Below, piece by piece: positions 18,316 through 26,560 of a stretch of 64,000 nucleotides of DNA. How positions within the stretch are numbered: position 1 is the first letter of the stretch; each line of letters begins with the position of its first letter. The notes under the pieces are model-generated. The model saw only the letters and a list, made by a program, of their open reading frames with translations, was not told where the DNA came from and did no database searches. The position numbers were made by a program, and so were the translations under genes. Origin of the DNA: CAWAXW01 sp963786155 (lineage in GTDB: Bacteria > Actinomycetota > CADDZG01 > WHSQ01); assembly GCA_963786155.1 (NCBI GenBank), contig CAWAXW010000006.1, positions 2,790,001 through 2,854,000 on the forward strand, read 5' to 3'.

Positions 18316-19800
18316 CTATTCGTCCATCTGGGCCCGTTGGAGCTTGCCCGAGAAGTCGACGCCAACCGTCTTCCATTCCGTGAACTCGTCGAACGACTGC
18401 GGCCCCGCTTCGCGATGGCCGTTGCCCGTCGACTTCATGCCGCCGAACGGAACCTGGATCTCGGCCCCGATCGTCGGCGCGTTCACGTACACCAGACCGA
18501 ATTCGAGTTCCTGTACGGCCTTGAATACGTTGGTGATGTCGTGGGTGTAGATCGAGCAGGACAACCCGTAGTCCGTGCCGTTGGCAAGCGCGATCGCCTC
18601 GTCCACGGACCCCACTCTGATGATCCCGGTCACGGGCCCGAAGATCTCCTCCCGCGCGATCCGCATGTCCCCGGTCATCTCGTCGAAAACGGTCGGCGAG
18701 ACGAAGAAGCCGTTTGCGTGTTCCCCACCACTCAGCTCCTCGCCTCCAAAGAGAAGCTTGGCGCCCTCTTGCTGGCCCAAGCTGATGTACTCGAGGACGC
18801 GGTTCTTCTGTTGCTCGTTGATCACGGGAGCCAGCTCGACCTCGGGGTCGAGACCATTTCCGACCTTCATCGTCGAGACGCGGTCGAGAAGACCATCGGT
18901 GAACTTCCCGCGGACGTCGTCGTGCACGATCAGTCGGGACGTTGCCGTGCAGCGTTGGCCGGAGGTTGCGAATGCACCCCACGCGGCGGCCTCGACGGCG
19001 AGGTCGAGATTCGCATCGGGCATGACGATGAGGGCATTCTTCGATCCCAACTCCAGCGAACACCGTTTCATGGCCCGTCCACAAAGTTCGTTGATCTGGC
19101 GACCGACATCAAGCGAGCCGGTGAACGAGATGGCCCGCACGTCGGGGTGATCGACGATCGGGGCTCCGGCCGATTCACCGAACCCATTGACGAGATTGAC
19201 GACGCCAGGTGGCAGCCCGACCTCTCTGAACATGTCGACCAGCAAGGCAGCGCAGAGCGGAGTGTCCTCGGCCGGTTTGAAGATCGTCGTGCAGCCCGCA
19301 ACTATCGCGGGAGCGATCTTCCACAAAGGGATCGCGATAGGGAAGTTCCACGGCGTGATGAGCCCGACGACCCCCACGGGGTGGCGGACGGTCATGTAGA
19401 ACTTGTTCGGGAGCTCGGCCGGGATGGTCTGGCCGAAGAATCGGCGGCCCTCGCCCGCCATGTAGTGAGCGAAATCGATGCCTTCCTGCACATCGGCGCG
19501 CGACTCCCGCAAGGTCTTGCCCATCTCGCGCGTCATGACCTCGGAGAGCTCTTCCTTGCGCTCCTCGAGCAGCAGGGCCACGCGCAGAAGGTAGTCGGAG
19601 CGGATGGGCGCCGGCGTCGCGTGCCAGCCCGGATAAGCCGCCTTGGCCGCCTCGACTGCACGATCGACATCGGCAGGCCCGGATTTGGCGAACGACCCGA
19701 GGATCTCGTTCCGATCGGCCGGGTTGCGCGACTCGAAGGTCTCGCCGGAAGCGGCGTCGACCCACTCGCCATTGATGAAGTTACCGAAGTCCTGTGCCAT
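18316..19800 (-). CDS. NAD(P)-dependent aldehyde dehydrogenase
   Basis: 494 residues, intact, of normal length. PWNFPIAIPLWKIAP (cofactor site), FTGSLDVG, the general-base Glu in LELGSKNALIV and catalytic Cys in TSGQRCTATSRL are present. It is first in a minus-strand unit with acuC, a membrane protein and the MarP-like protease, and directly downstream of proC. Substrate cannot be read from sequence. Confidence 0.92.
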   Translation of the reverse strand: MAQDFGNFINGEWVDAASGETFESRNPADRNEILGSFAKSGPADVDRAVEAAKAAYPGWHATPAPIRSDYLLRVALLLEERKEELSEVMTREMGKTLRESRADVQEGIDFAHYMAGEGRRFFGQTIPAELPNKFYMTVRHPVGVVGLITPWNFPIAIPLWKIAPAIVAGCTTIFKPAEDTPLCAALLVDMFREVGLPPGVVNLVNGFGESAGAPIVDHPDVRAISFTGSLDVGRQINELCGRAMKRCSLELGSKNALIVMPDANLDLAVEAAAWGAFATSGQRCTATSRLIVHDDVRGKFTDGLLDRVSTMKVGNGLDPEVELAPVINEQQKNRVLEYISLGQQEGAKLLFGGEELSGGEHANGFFVSPTVFDEMTGDMRIAREEIFGPVTGIIRVGSVDEAIALANGTDYGLSCSIYTHDITNVFKAVQELEFGLVYVNAPTIGAEIQVPFGGMKSTGNGHREAGPQSFDEFTEWKTVGVDFSGKLQRAQMDE

Positions 19801-19827
19801 GGCTAACCCCCATTGGTCAACGAAGCG

Positions 19828-20646
19828 TCAGTGTCCGTCGTGTCCTTGCGCCAGCTCTTTCGCACGTTCCATCGCGGCCTGGATCGCATTGAGGAACGCG
19901 GCTCGCACGCCCGACTGCTCGAGCACCTGGATCGCGCAGATCGTGGTGCCTCCGGGCGAGGTAACCATCTCCCGGAGCTCGACGGGGTGCATACCCTCGT
20001 CGCGCAGCAGTTTCGCAGAACCGAGCATGGTTTGGACCACGAGCTCGGTCGAGATCTCACGGGCGAGCCCGAGCAGGATCCCTGCCTCGATCATGGCCTC
20101 CGCCAGCAGCGCGAAGTAGGCGGGACCGGAGCCCGAGATCGCGGTGACGGCATCGAGGTAGGCCTCGCCCACGACGACCACCCGGCCCACGTGCTCGAGT
20201 ACCTCGGAAGCGAGTTTCAGGTGCGCTTCGTCGGCGTGCTTGCCGGCAGCGATCCCGGCCATGCCCTCGTGCACCACCGCCGGCGTGTTCGGCATCGCGC
20301 GAACGACGGCCACCGTCGAACCGATATGACTCTCGATGTAGTCGGTGGGTATCGCCGCGACGATCGACAGGATGGTCTGGTCGGGTTTGACGGACGCCGA
20401 GATGTCGGCCAGCAGCGCATCGATGTCCTGCGGCTTGACGGCCAAGACGATGATGTTGACGTCGGCGATCGAACCCGCATTGTCCGCGCTCGTGGTGACT
20501 CCGTAAGTCTGCTGGAGCTCGTCGAGCCTCTCGTCCCGCCGGCCCGTCACGACGATGTCCGCGGGAGAGCACCACCCGGACGCGAGCAACCCCCCGACGA
20601 GGGCCTCGCCCATCTTCCCGCCTCCGAGCACGGCTAGTTTCGGCAT
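19828..20646 (-). CDS. proC: Pyrroline-5-carboxylate reductase
   Basis: Last step of proline synthesis. The N-terminal Rossmann motif is LAVLGGGKMGEALVGGLL and the C-terminal signature region is AITAISGSGPAYFALLAEAM with the later MVTSPGGTT. 272 codons from ATG 20646; the frame upstream of it lacks protein-like content. It is divergent from proline dehydrogenase with only 53 bases between, so synthesis and degradation of proline share one control region. Confidence 0.94.
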   Translation of the reverse strand: MPKLAVLGGGKMGEALVGGLLASGWCSPADIVVTGRRDERLDELQQTYGVTTSADNAGSIADVNIIVLAVKPQDIDALLADISASVKPDQTILSIVAAIPTDYIESHIGSTVAVVRAMPNTPAVVHEGMAGIAAGKHADEAHLKLASEVLEHVGRVVVVGEAYLDAVTAISGSGPAYFALLAEAMIEAGILLGLAREISTELVVQTMLGSAKLLRDEGMHPVELREMVTSPGGTTICAIQVLEQSGVRAAFLNAIQAAMERAKELAQGHDGH

Positions 20647-20699
20647 AGTGCTGAATATGATGGCAGGTCCAGAACGACTCTCGGAAGGGGACACCTCTA

Positions 20700-21716
20700 G
20701 TGCTGGGTAGAGCGCTGCTGTGGGCGTCCTCCAAGCCCAAGGTCGAGTCGTTCGTCAAGAAGAGCACGATGGCTCATCGGCTGGTCGATCGCTTCGTGGC
20801 CGGGGACGAGTTGGACGACGCCATCGCCGCGATCCGCCAGCTCAACTCCCACGGCATCGGCGGCATCCTCGACCTGTTGGGCGAGGGCGTGATCGACCCC
20901 GCCGGGGCCCAGGCCGCCGCGGATGACTACCTCACGGCCATCAAGCGCATCGAAGAGACCAAGATCGACACGACGGTGACCGTCAAGCCCACGCAGCTCG
21001 GCCTGTCGTTCGACAAAGGGGCCTGCATCGACCACCTCCGCAGGCTCGCCGCCGAGGCGCAGGCGATCGGCGTGGTGGTCGAGATCGACATCGAGCAGTC
21101 CGCCTACGTGACCGACACGCTCGAGGTCTTCCGCGTGCTCCACGCCGACTTTCCGGATCTGAGGCAGGCGATCCAGGTCTACCTCAGACGGACTCCCGTC
21201 GACTTAGAGGCCATGATCGATCTCGCCCCCAAGGTCCGGCTCGTCAAGGGAGCATATGCCGAGGACCCTGCCGTGGCCCTTCACAAGCGCAAGGAGATCG
21301 ACGAGCAGTACAGGTTCCTGACCGAGTGGCTTTTCCTACACGGAACCGATCCGGCGGTCGCAACGCACGATCACCGGTTGATCCAGCATGCGAAGCAGAT
21401 CGCGGGCTACAGCGACGAGGGCAAGAAGAGCTTCGAGATCCAGATGCTCTACGGGGTCCGCCGGGAACTACAACAAGAGCTTGCCGACGCCGGCTATCGC
21501 GTGCGCGTCTACGTGCCTTACGGCGACTTCTGGTACCCGTACCTGACCCGAAGGATCGCGGAGCGTCCGGCCAACCTGCGCGTCGTGATGCGCGCGATCG
21601 TCGCGCGGATAAAAACAGGCCCCAGAAACGCGTCGCCGCGGCGACCTCGTGCACTTCCCCACACACGAGAGCACTACGACTTGCACTTCTGGGGCCTGCG
21701 ATCCCGAGACGCCTAA
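20700..21716 (+). CDS. Proline dehydrogenase (monofunctional, FAD)
   Basis: Oxidises proline to pyrroline-5-carboxylate. Motifs include TVTVKPTQLGLSFDKG, VVEIDIEQSAYV, VRLVKGAYAE and the C-terminal signature YGDFWYPYLTRRIAERPAN. GTG start at 20700 with GGAAGGGG upstream, divergent from proC. After AIVARI the last 35 or so residues (RNASPRRPRALPH...) look foreign and contain one arm of a long inverted repeat, so a small frameshift probably hides the true stop near 21610. Confidence 0.88.
   Translation: MLGRALLWASSKPKVESFVKKSTMAHRLVDRFVAGDELDDAIAAIRQLNSHGIGGILDLLGEGVIDPAGAQAAADDYLTAIKRIEETKIDTTVTVKPTQLGLSFDKGACIDHLRRLAAEAQAIGVVVEIDIEQSAYVTDTLEVFRVLHADFPDLRQAIQVYLRRTPVDLEAMIDLAPKVRLVKGAYAEDPAVALHKRKEIDEQYRFLTEWLFLHGTDPAVATHDHRLIQHAKQIAGYSDEGKKSFEIQMLYGVRRELQQELADAGYRVRVYVPYGDFWYPYLTRRIAERPANLRVVMRAIVARIKTGPRNASPRRPRALPHTREHYDLHFWGLRSRDA
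21616..21698. repeat. 12-base perfect inverted repeat at the 3' end of the proline dehydrogenase gene
   Basis: CAGGCCCCAGAA (21616-21627) and TTCTGGGGCCTG (21687-21698), 59 bases apart. They flank the doubtful C-terminal tail of the gene; possibly a terminator stem or a small element. Confidence 0.5.
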
Positions 21717-21823
21717 GCACCTCGAGCGATGCGAAAGATAGTCGTGGACCCGCGTGCCTGCAACAAGTCGCATCCCTTGATACGACGACAAACGACCTGC
21801 TCATGGGGCACGAAACTTGTTTT

Positions 21824-21871
21824 CGCGAGAAGACGAGATTTTCTCGCGCTCTAGTGAGACAAGCGCACTAG
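21824..21871. terminator. Two adjacent hairpins between convergent genes
   Basis: First hairpin: CGCGAGAA (21824-21831) with TTCTCGCG (21841-21848). Second: CTAGTG (21851-21856) with CACTAG (21866-21871). They lie between proline dehydrogenase and the convergent glycosyltransferase, whose stop is inside the second; likely bidirectional termination. Confidence 0.5.
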
Positions 21872-23141
21872 CAGACGCAGGCCTCCGGGAGGCGTTCGTC
21901 GATCAGACAGTCGTACAGCTCGGCCAACGACATGGCCGTTCTGTGCCAGGAGAAATCGGCTGCAGCCGCGACCGTGGCGCTGTCCGAAGGACGCGGCGCA
22001 TCGCTGGATCGGACAACAAGGGCTTGGCGCGCGCCGCGAACAAGTCGGGATCGCGCTGATCGATCAAGAAGCCCGACTCGCCGTCTCTGACGACATGCGA
22101 CAGGCCGCCGACTGGAGATCCGACGATCGGTGTCCCACAAGAGTGGGCTTCGAGGGCGGTCAGCCCGAACGACTCCGAATACGAGGAGATCACCGCGACA
22201 TCGGCGGAGACATAGAAATCGCGGAGCAGGTGATGAGGTTGGGGGCCGCGCATGTCGATGCTGTCCGCGATGTGGAGCTCGGAGGCCAAGGCCTTCAATC
22301 GGTGGCTCTCTTGCTCCCCCATCGGCCCACTGGCGCCGCCCACGAGGACGAATCGAACTCCTCGATCGAGGGCGTGAGTGAGGCGTTCGGTGGCCCGGAT
22401 CCCCAGGTCGAGGCCCTTCAGAGGTTGGATCCGCCCGACGTACAGCAGGACGGCCTCGTCCCCGAAACCGAGGCGAGACCTCGCTTCCGCCATATCGCCG
22501 GGTCGGAAGACTCGATGGTCGACCCCCGGATGGACGGTCTTCAAACGATCGTGTGACGCCCCGTAGAGGCAGGCCAGATGCTGCAGTTCGTCGTCGGTCG
22601 AGGTGATCAGAACGTCTGCGTCGGCGATCACGCCGAGCTCGCCCTCGATCCGGGCGTCGGGCTCGGGAGCATCGCCGGGGGCCAAGTAAGAATTCTTGAC
22701 CCTCGCCAAAGTGTGAGCCGAATGCACGAAGGGCACGTCCCAGGCCGCAGCCAGCCTGCGCGCCGCGAGTCCTGATTGCCAGTAGTGGGAATGGATGACG
22801 TCGTACCGGATCCGCTGCATCTGCGCGTGAGCGCGAACGCCGCGAGCGAAGTCATCGATGAAGTCCGGCAATCGCTCTTTCTCGACGGGACCCGGAGGGC
22901 CCGCCTCGACCCCGATGACGCGCACGCCGGGGGAAATGGTCGTGACGCGCTCCATCCCTTCGGTGGCGCGCGTGTAGATATCGGTAGCGATCCCTTGTGC
23001 GCTCATTGCTTCCGCGGCCGCACGAACGTAGACGGTCATGCCACCCGAGTCGCCGGCCCCCGGCTCCGCCAGAGGCGACGAGTGATACGCGATCACTGCC
23101 ACTCTCAAACGGGCCCGGCGCTTCAGCTCAACCGCGGTCAT
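21868..23141 (-). CDS. mshA: MshA-like glycosyltransferase (GT4), frameshifted near C-terminus
   Basis: Resembles D-inositol-3-phosphate glycosyltransferase, the first enzyme of mycothiol synthesis. N-terminal GDSGGMTVYVRAAAEAM, HSHYWQSGL, HTLARVKN, and the donor-site region SYSESFGLTALEAHSCGTP are typical. A one-base shift near 22000 joins the main frame to SATVAAAADFSWHRTAMSLA and the stop at 21868; rejoined length about 424. It overlaps the CelD-like gene by 4 bases. Other GT4 enzymes cannot be fully excluded. Confidence 0.82.
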
Positions 23142-24163
23142 AGGGCTCTCTCATTGAAAACGCGGAGGTTGTGCAGGGGTACGGCGCCGGCGCCCAATTG
23201 ATACTTGTATCGCTCCGGCCCCCGCAGGAAATCGAACCTCTCGAGGCCGCGGGCGATGCAGTCCTCCAACAGGCTTGAGACGAGCATCAGGCCCGGCGAT
23301 ATCCGGGACGCATCCGGTTCGTAAGCCGAGTTGTATAGGTAGACGGTCTTGTCCAGCTCGAAGCCGAAGCTCGATGCAACCGGCCGGCCCTCCACCTCCA
23401 AGAAGTCGAGTCGCAACCATCCGAGAGGCGCGAATGCATGGGCGACGCGCTCGAAGAAGGTCGCGATCTCCGGCTTCATGAAGTGTCCCTTGTGACCTTC
23501 CGTGCCGCGGTGCATCTCGACGAAGAGCCGGAGGTCTTTGTCGAGCGAGTCCATCGAAAAAGCTCTGATCGTCGAGTCGGGGTGCTCGCGGGCGAGGCGC
23601 CGCTGCTTGCGCTTCAGCTCGTGCCGCTCCTTCGATCGCAACATCATGAGGTAAGCGTCCCAATCGTCCGGCAACAGCAGGATCGCAGAGGTCTCCTGTT
23701 GATCGACGGCGAATCCGAGTGATCCCCGGTCGACGTGGTCGGCCAGGACATCGGCGAAGCCGAAGGGGACCGGCAGGTTGTGTGCGTCGAACTCGTCCCA
23801 CTCGACTTCCGTTGTCTCGAGCCAGTGGACGAGGGTCGCAGCTACTTCATTCCGGTCCTCGGGCGCACAGATCGGCCCCAGGTAGTCGGTCAACTCGACC
23901 CCGCCGATGAACCGCAGCACTCGGCGGCCCTGCTCCATCTGTCTGCAGAGAGGAGCGATCCCCATGACCTCGCCGTCCCGCTCCAGAGTGAGCACGAAGA
24001 GATCCCTTTCGGACCCGAACTCGTCCCACCAGACCCGGTGCCACTCGGGAGTGGCGAAGACGTGTCTGTGGGGATCGAGCGCGAGCAATCCACGCCACTC
24101 CGGCAGGTCGAAGCACCGCTCGTCGGTCAGAGTTCTCGTATCTAGAGCCACGGTCGTCGTCAC
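23138..24163 (-). CDS. CelD/BcsL-type GNAT acyltransferase
   Basis: 341-residue double-GNAT-fold protein. Features include ATPEWHRVWWDEFG near the N-terminus, a central basic helix ELKRKQRRLAREH, VASSFGFELDKTVYLYNSAY and the C-terminal DFLRGPERYKYQLG common in this family. It is first in a two-gene unit, overlapping mshA by ATGA, so a role in thiol or cell-surface metabolism is possible but unproven. Acyl donor and acceptor unknown. Confidence 0.8.
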   Translation of the reverse strand: MTTTVALDTRTLTDERCFDLPEWRGLLALDPHRHVFATPEWHRVWWDEFGSERDLFVLTLERDGEVMGIAPLCRQMEQGRRVLRFIGGVELTDYLGPICAPEDRNEVAATLVHWLETTEVEWDEFDAHNLPVPFGFADVLADHVDRGSLGFAVDQQETSAILLLPDDWDAYLMMLRSKERHELKRKQRRLAREHPDSTIRAFSMDSLDKDLRLFVEMHRGTEGHKGHFMKPEIATFFERVAHAFAPLGWLRLDFLEVEGRPVASSFGFELDKTVYLYNSAYEPDASRISPGLMLVSSLLEDCIARGLERFDFLRGPERYKYQLGAGAVPLHNLRVFNERAL

Positions 24164-24206
24164 CCTAGACGTAACCCCGTCCCCCTCGATCCGATTCCAT
24201 ACGCGA

Positions 24207-24243
24207 CTGAGCCCGCCGGGAAGCCAGCGGGCTCAGTTGTTTT
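24207..24243. terminator. Hairpin terminator
   Basis: Perfect arms CTGAGCCCGC (24207-24216) and GCGGGCTCAG (24227-24236) followed on the plus strand by TTGTTTT. It lies between the HbhA-like gene and the CelD-like gene, both minus strand; it probably insulates them, with the T-run favouring the plus direction. Confidence 0.7.
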
Positions 24244-24255
24244 CGGCGTTCAAGG

Positions 24256-24564
24256 TTACGAAGCCTGAACGGTCTTGCTGGCGGCACTGCGGGTCGCCTT
24301 GGCGTTGGCACGAACCGCCTTGTTGACGCTGGTGGCGGCCGCCTTGACCTGCGTGCGCGCGGTCTTGGTCTGAGTCACCGCACGCTTCGTCGGCCCCGAG
24401 GTGCGGACCTTGGTCGACAACGAACGGCCACGCTTCACGAAGTCCTTGTAGAGCTTCGTGGTCGTCTTCCGGTCGGTCACCTTGCGGATGCTGCCGACCT
24501 TCTCGATTGCGAAGTCACCTGCGCCGATGAAGGCGTAGAGGATCTCCTCACTCTTGTTGGCCAT
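24256..24564 (-). CDS. Small basic HbhA-like / histone-like protein
   Basis: 102 residues: a short N-terminal helix (ILYAFIGAGDFAIEKV) then a Lys/Arg/Ala/Thr-rich region with repeated KTARTQ, KAAATS, KATRSAA units. Composition and position beside an XRE regulator of Rv0474 type recall mycobacterial heparin-binding haemagglutinin (Rv0475), which is longer; a DNA-binding histone-like role is the alternative. Upstream bases hold AGGAGG. Confidence 0.65.
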   Translation of the reverse strand: MANKSEEILYAFIGAGDFAIEKVGSIRKVTDRKTTTKLYKDFVKRGRSLSTKVRTSGPTKRAVTQTKTARTQVKAAATSVNKAVRANAKATRSAASKTVQAS

Positions 24565-24720
24565 AGCTTCTATTCACCTCCTCATTTTCGTTCGACGTTA
24601 TGGATCTCTAGTAGGTGACGGGGTATCCGGAGGCTCGCCGGGTTCCGTCGGCGATGAACGCAGCCGAAACCCAACGCCGGGTGGGGGGTGAAGAGGGTTG
24701 CTCCAGAACCCCGTCAAGCT

Positions 24721-25212
24721 TCATCTGCTGTTCCCTATGGCGCGTGGCGTCGGTTGTTGCTCCCCGGTGACTTCCCGGACCGAAGCGGCGCGCTCGGAGG
24801 GTTCGTCCGTGCCCTCGCTGAACGAGCGATAGATGTCGATCAACACCTGTTTCTGACGTTCGTTGATGGAAGGGTCTTTCAAGATCTCGTTGACGAGGTC
24901 GTGATCGCGATCCTCTTCGAGGATCCCGGCCCTCACGTAGAGGGTCTCCGCGGAGATGCGTAACGCCTTCGCGATGGCCTGGAGGATCTCGGCCGACGGC
25001 TTGCGAAGACCTCGCTCGATCTGAGAGAGGTACGGGTTGGAGATGCCGGCCTGATCGGAGAGCTTGCGTAACGACAGCCGGGCTGCTCGGCGCTGTTCCC
25101 GGATGAACGACCCAACCTCACTCAACTTCATCCGGCCACGCACGATGGGCGTGGTCGATTCTTCTTGTATGTCTTGTACGTCTTCTTTGACTTGATCCTC
25201 TTCCACCATCAT
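24721..25212 (-). CDS. XRE-family helix-turn-helix regulator (Rv0474-like)
   Basis: 163 residues. An acidic N-terminal stretch is followed by a classical HTH at about residues 28-85 with ISNPYLSQIERGLRKPSAEI and ALRISAETLYVRAGIL, then a C-terminal region containing DPSINERQKQVLIDIYRSF. Mycobacterial relatives sit beside HbhA as here. The promoter (25221-25249) is so close that the transcript would start at or within two bases of the ATG, implying a leaderless mRNA, and it overlaps a repeat that could be its own operator. Confidence 0.88.
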   Translation of the reverse strand: MMVEEDQVKEDVQDIQEESTTPIVRGRMKLSEVGSFIREQRRAARLSLRKLSDQAGISNPYLSQIERGLRKPSAEILQAIAKALRISAETLYVRAGILEEDRDHDLVNEILKDPSINERQKQVLIDIYRSFSEGTDEPSERAASVREVTGEQQPTPRAIGNSR

Positions 25213-25220
25213 CGCTAACA

Positions 25221-25249
25221 GTTATAGCACTTGTGTTAAACACTTGCAA
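25221..25249 (-). promoter_or_regulatory. Sigma-A-type promoter with embedded repeat operator
   Basis: Read on the minus strand: -35 TTGCAA (25249-25244), 17-base spacer, -10 TATAAC (25226-25221). The spacer holds near-palindromic GTGTTTAACAC, and on the plus strand CACTTG occurs twice (25228-25233 and 25241-25246). The ATG of the XRE gene begins 9 bases after the -10. Autoregulation is inferred. Confidence 0.7.
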
Positions 25250-25333
25250 GCAGACCGACGACTGGCGTTAAGATGTGGCGGGGTCCCAGATAGGGGCGAA
25301 TGGTACGCAAGTGACTTATCGTGGTGACCCAGA

Positions 25334-26023
25334 GTGACCAAACGGCAACGCGGGCAAGGGACCAACGGAAAGGCGGCGAATACAAGCGGCATGGCCGGAC
25401 GAAAGGCACGTATACCAATCGCGCTCGTGGCTGCGATCACGCTGGCGGTAGCCGGCTCGGCCGCGGTTATGGGCCTCTCCGCCCTGGCCGAGCGCGCCCT
25501 CCCGCGGGCGCCCGGTGAGGCGCAGGCCCTCCTTCCCCCTCAGGACGACGCCCCGGCCGTGACCATCGCTCGGCCCGTGAAGGCTCAACCGAAGGCCCGG
25601 CGCGCTCGTCCCGTCGAGCGCGAGACAACTGTCGTCGCGAGCTTGCCCGTCTCCGTTCCCCAACAGGTCGTCACGACGACGGTGCCTCCCGTGCTCGACG
25701 AACCAGCAGGACCGAGCAAGGGTTCGGGTCGCGAGCAGAAGGACAAGCAGCAGCACGTCCCCAGCGAGGTCCAACCCAGTAACTCGGGATGGTCAAGCGG
25801 GCCTGCGTCGCCGCCCCCGAGCGAAGAGGGTGAAGCGGAACCCGCCGATCAGCCCGAGACCGAGCCCAAACCAACTCCCGAGCCCGGCTACGAGGACGAG
25901 GAAGCGGACGAGGACGGCGAATACGAGGAATTCGACGACGAGGACGACGAGGACGACGACTCCGGATCGAGCGACGACGACGAGGGCGTTGAAGCCGTGT
26001 TCGTGCCTAAGAGAGCGGTCTAG
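25334..26023 (+). CDS. Membrane-anchored low-complexity protein with acidic tail
   Basis: 229 residues, no recognised family. Basic cytoplasmic N-terminus (about 1-27), one membrane span (about 28-50, PIALVAAITLAVAG), then a long extracytoplasmic part rich in Pro, Ala and charged residues, ending in a Glu/Asp-rich stretch (about 180-220) and a basic last few residues (VPKRAV). GTG start at 25334. The separated charge suggests a surface or wall-binding role; function unknown. Confidence 0.6.
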   Translation: MTKRQRGQGTNGKAANTSGMAGRKARIPIALVAAITLAVAGSAAVMGLSALAERALPRAPGEAQALLPPQDDAPAVTIARPVKAQPKARRARPVERETTVVASLPVSVPQQVVTTTVPPVLDEPAGPSKGSGREQKDKQQHVPSEVQPSNSGWSSGPASPPPSEEGEAEPADQPETEPKPTPEPGYEDEEADEDGEYEEFDDEDDEDDDSGSSDDDEGVEAVFVPKRAV

Positions 26024-26560
26024 CTAGCCGAGAGCGGCGGTTGGGTCGGCTTCGCCGCTCGTGTAGCGGCGCACTATCTCCGCCTGGATCGCGTCGATCA
26101 CTTCTTGCACCTGCTTACGCTTCGCCGAGACGCTGCGTTCGTGCTCGGCGAGAGAACCAAGGATGGCTCTGATCTCTTCAGGCTGGATCGTGCTTAGTCG
26201 CGCCAGCGTCTGCTCTCCAACAATCTCCTCAACGCGCCTGCGCGGCACGTCGGCGTTCCGCGGGATCGAGAAGTCGGGCGCACGATCGGGCAACTGATGA
26301 GCTCCGCTCGAGCCCTCCGTCGCGAGGATCTCCGGAAGCCTGTCCATGAGGTCGCTCTGGCCCTGCCCACTCCTGCGATCCAGTTCTGCCGAAAGGATGT
26401 CCACGCGCGCCTGGCATAGCCGGCGCTCGAATGACAGCTCCCGCTCGCTCTCTTTACTTTCCTCACGCATGGAGCGGAGCTCTTCCATCGGTTTGCCCTG
26501 CAGGTCGTCCAGGAAGGTCGCATCCATCACACGCTCAACCAGCCGACGTTTCTCGCTCAT
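26024..26560 (-). CDS. rsiG: RsiG-like c-di-GMP-binding anti-sigma factor
   Basis: 178-residue coiled-coil protein. It carries two copies of the RsiG c-di-GMP-binding pattern E(x3)S(x2)R(x3)Q(x3)D: Glu39, Ser43, Arg46, Gln50, Asp54 and Glu141, Ser145, Arg148, Gln152, Asp156. In Streptomyces, RsiG holds sigma factor WhiG when loaded with a c-di-GMP dimer bound by such motifs. No sigma gene lies in this window. Its start overlaps the end of the downstream-coordinate BKACE gene by 4 bases; its stop abuts the convergent acidic-tail protein. The motif match is direct observation; the partner is inference. Confidence 0.85.
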   Translation of the reverse strand: MSEKRRLVERVMDATFLDDLQGKPMEELRSMREESKESERELSFERRLCQARVDILSAELDRRSGQGQSDLMDRLPEILATEGSSGAHQLPDRAPDFSIPRNADVPRRRVEEIVGEQTLARLSTIQPEEIRAILGSLAEHERSVSAKRKQVQEVIDAIQAEIVRRYTSGEADPTAALG

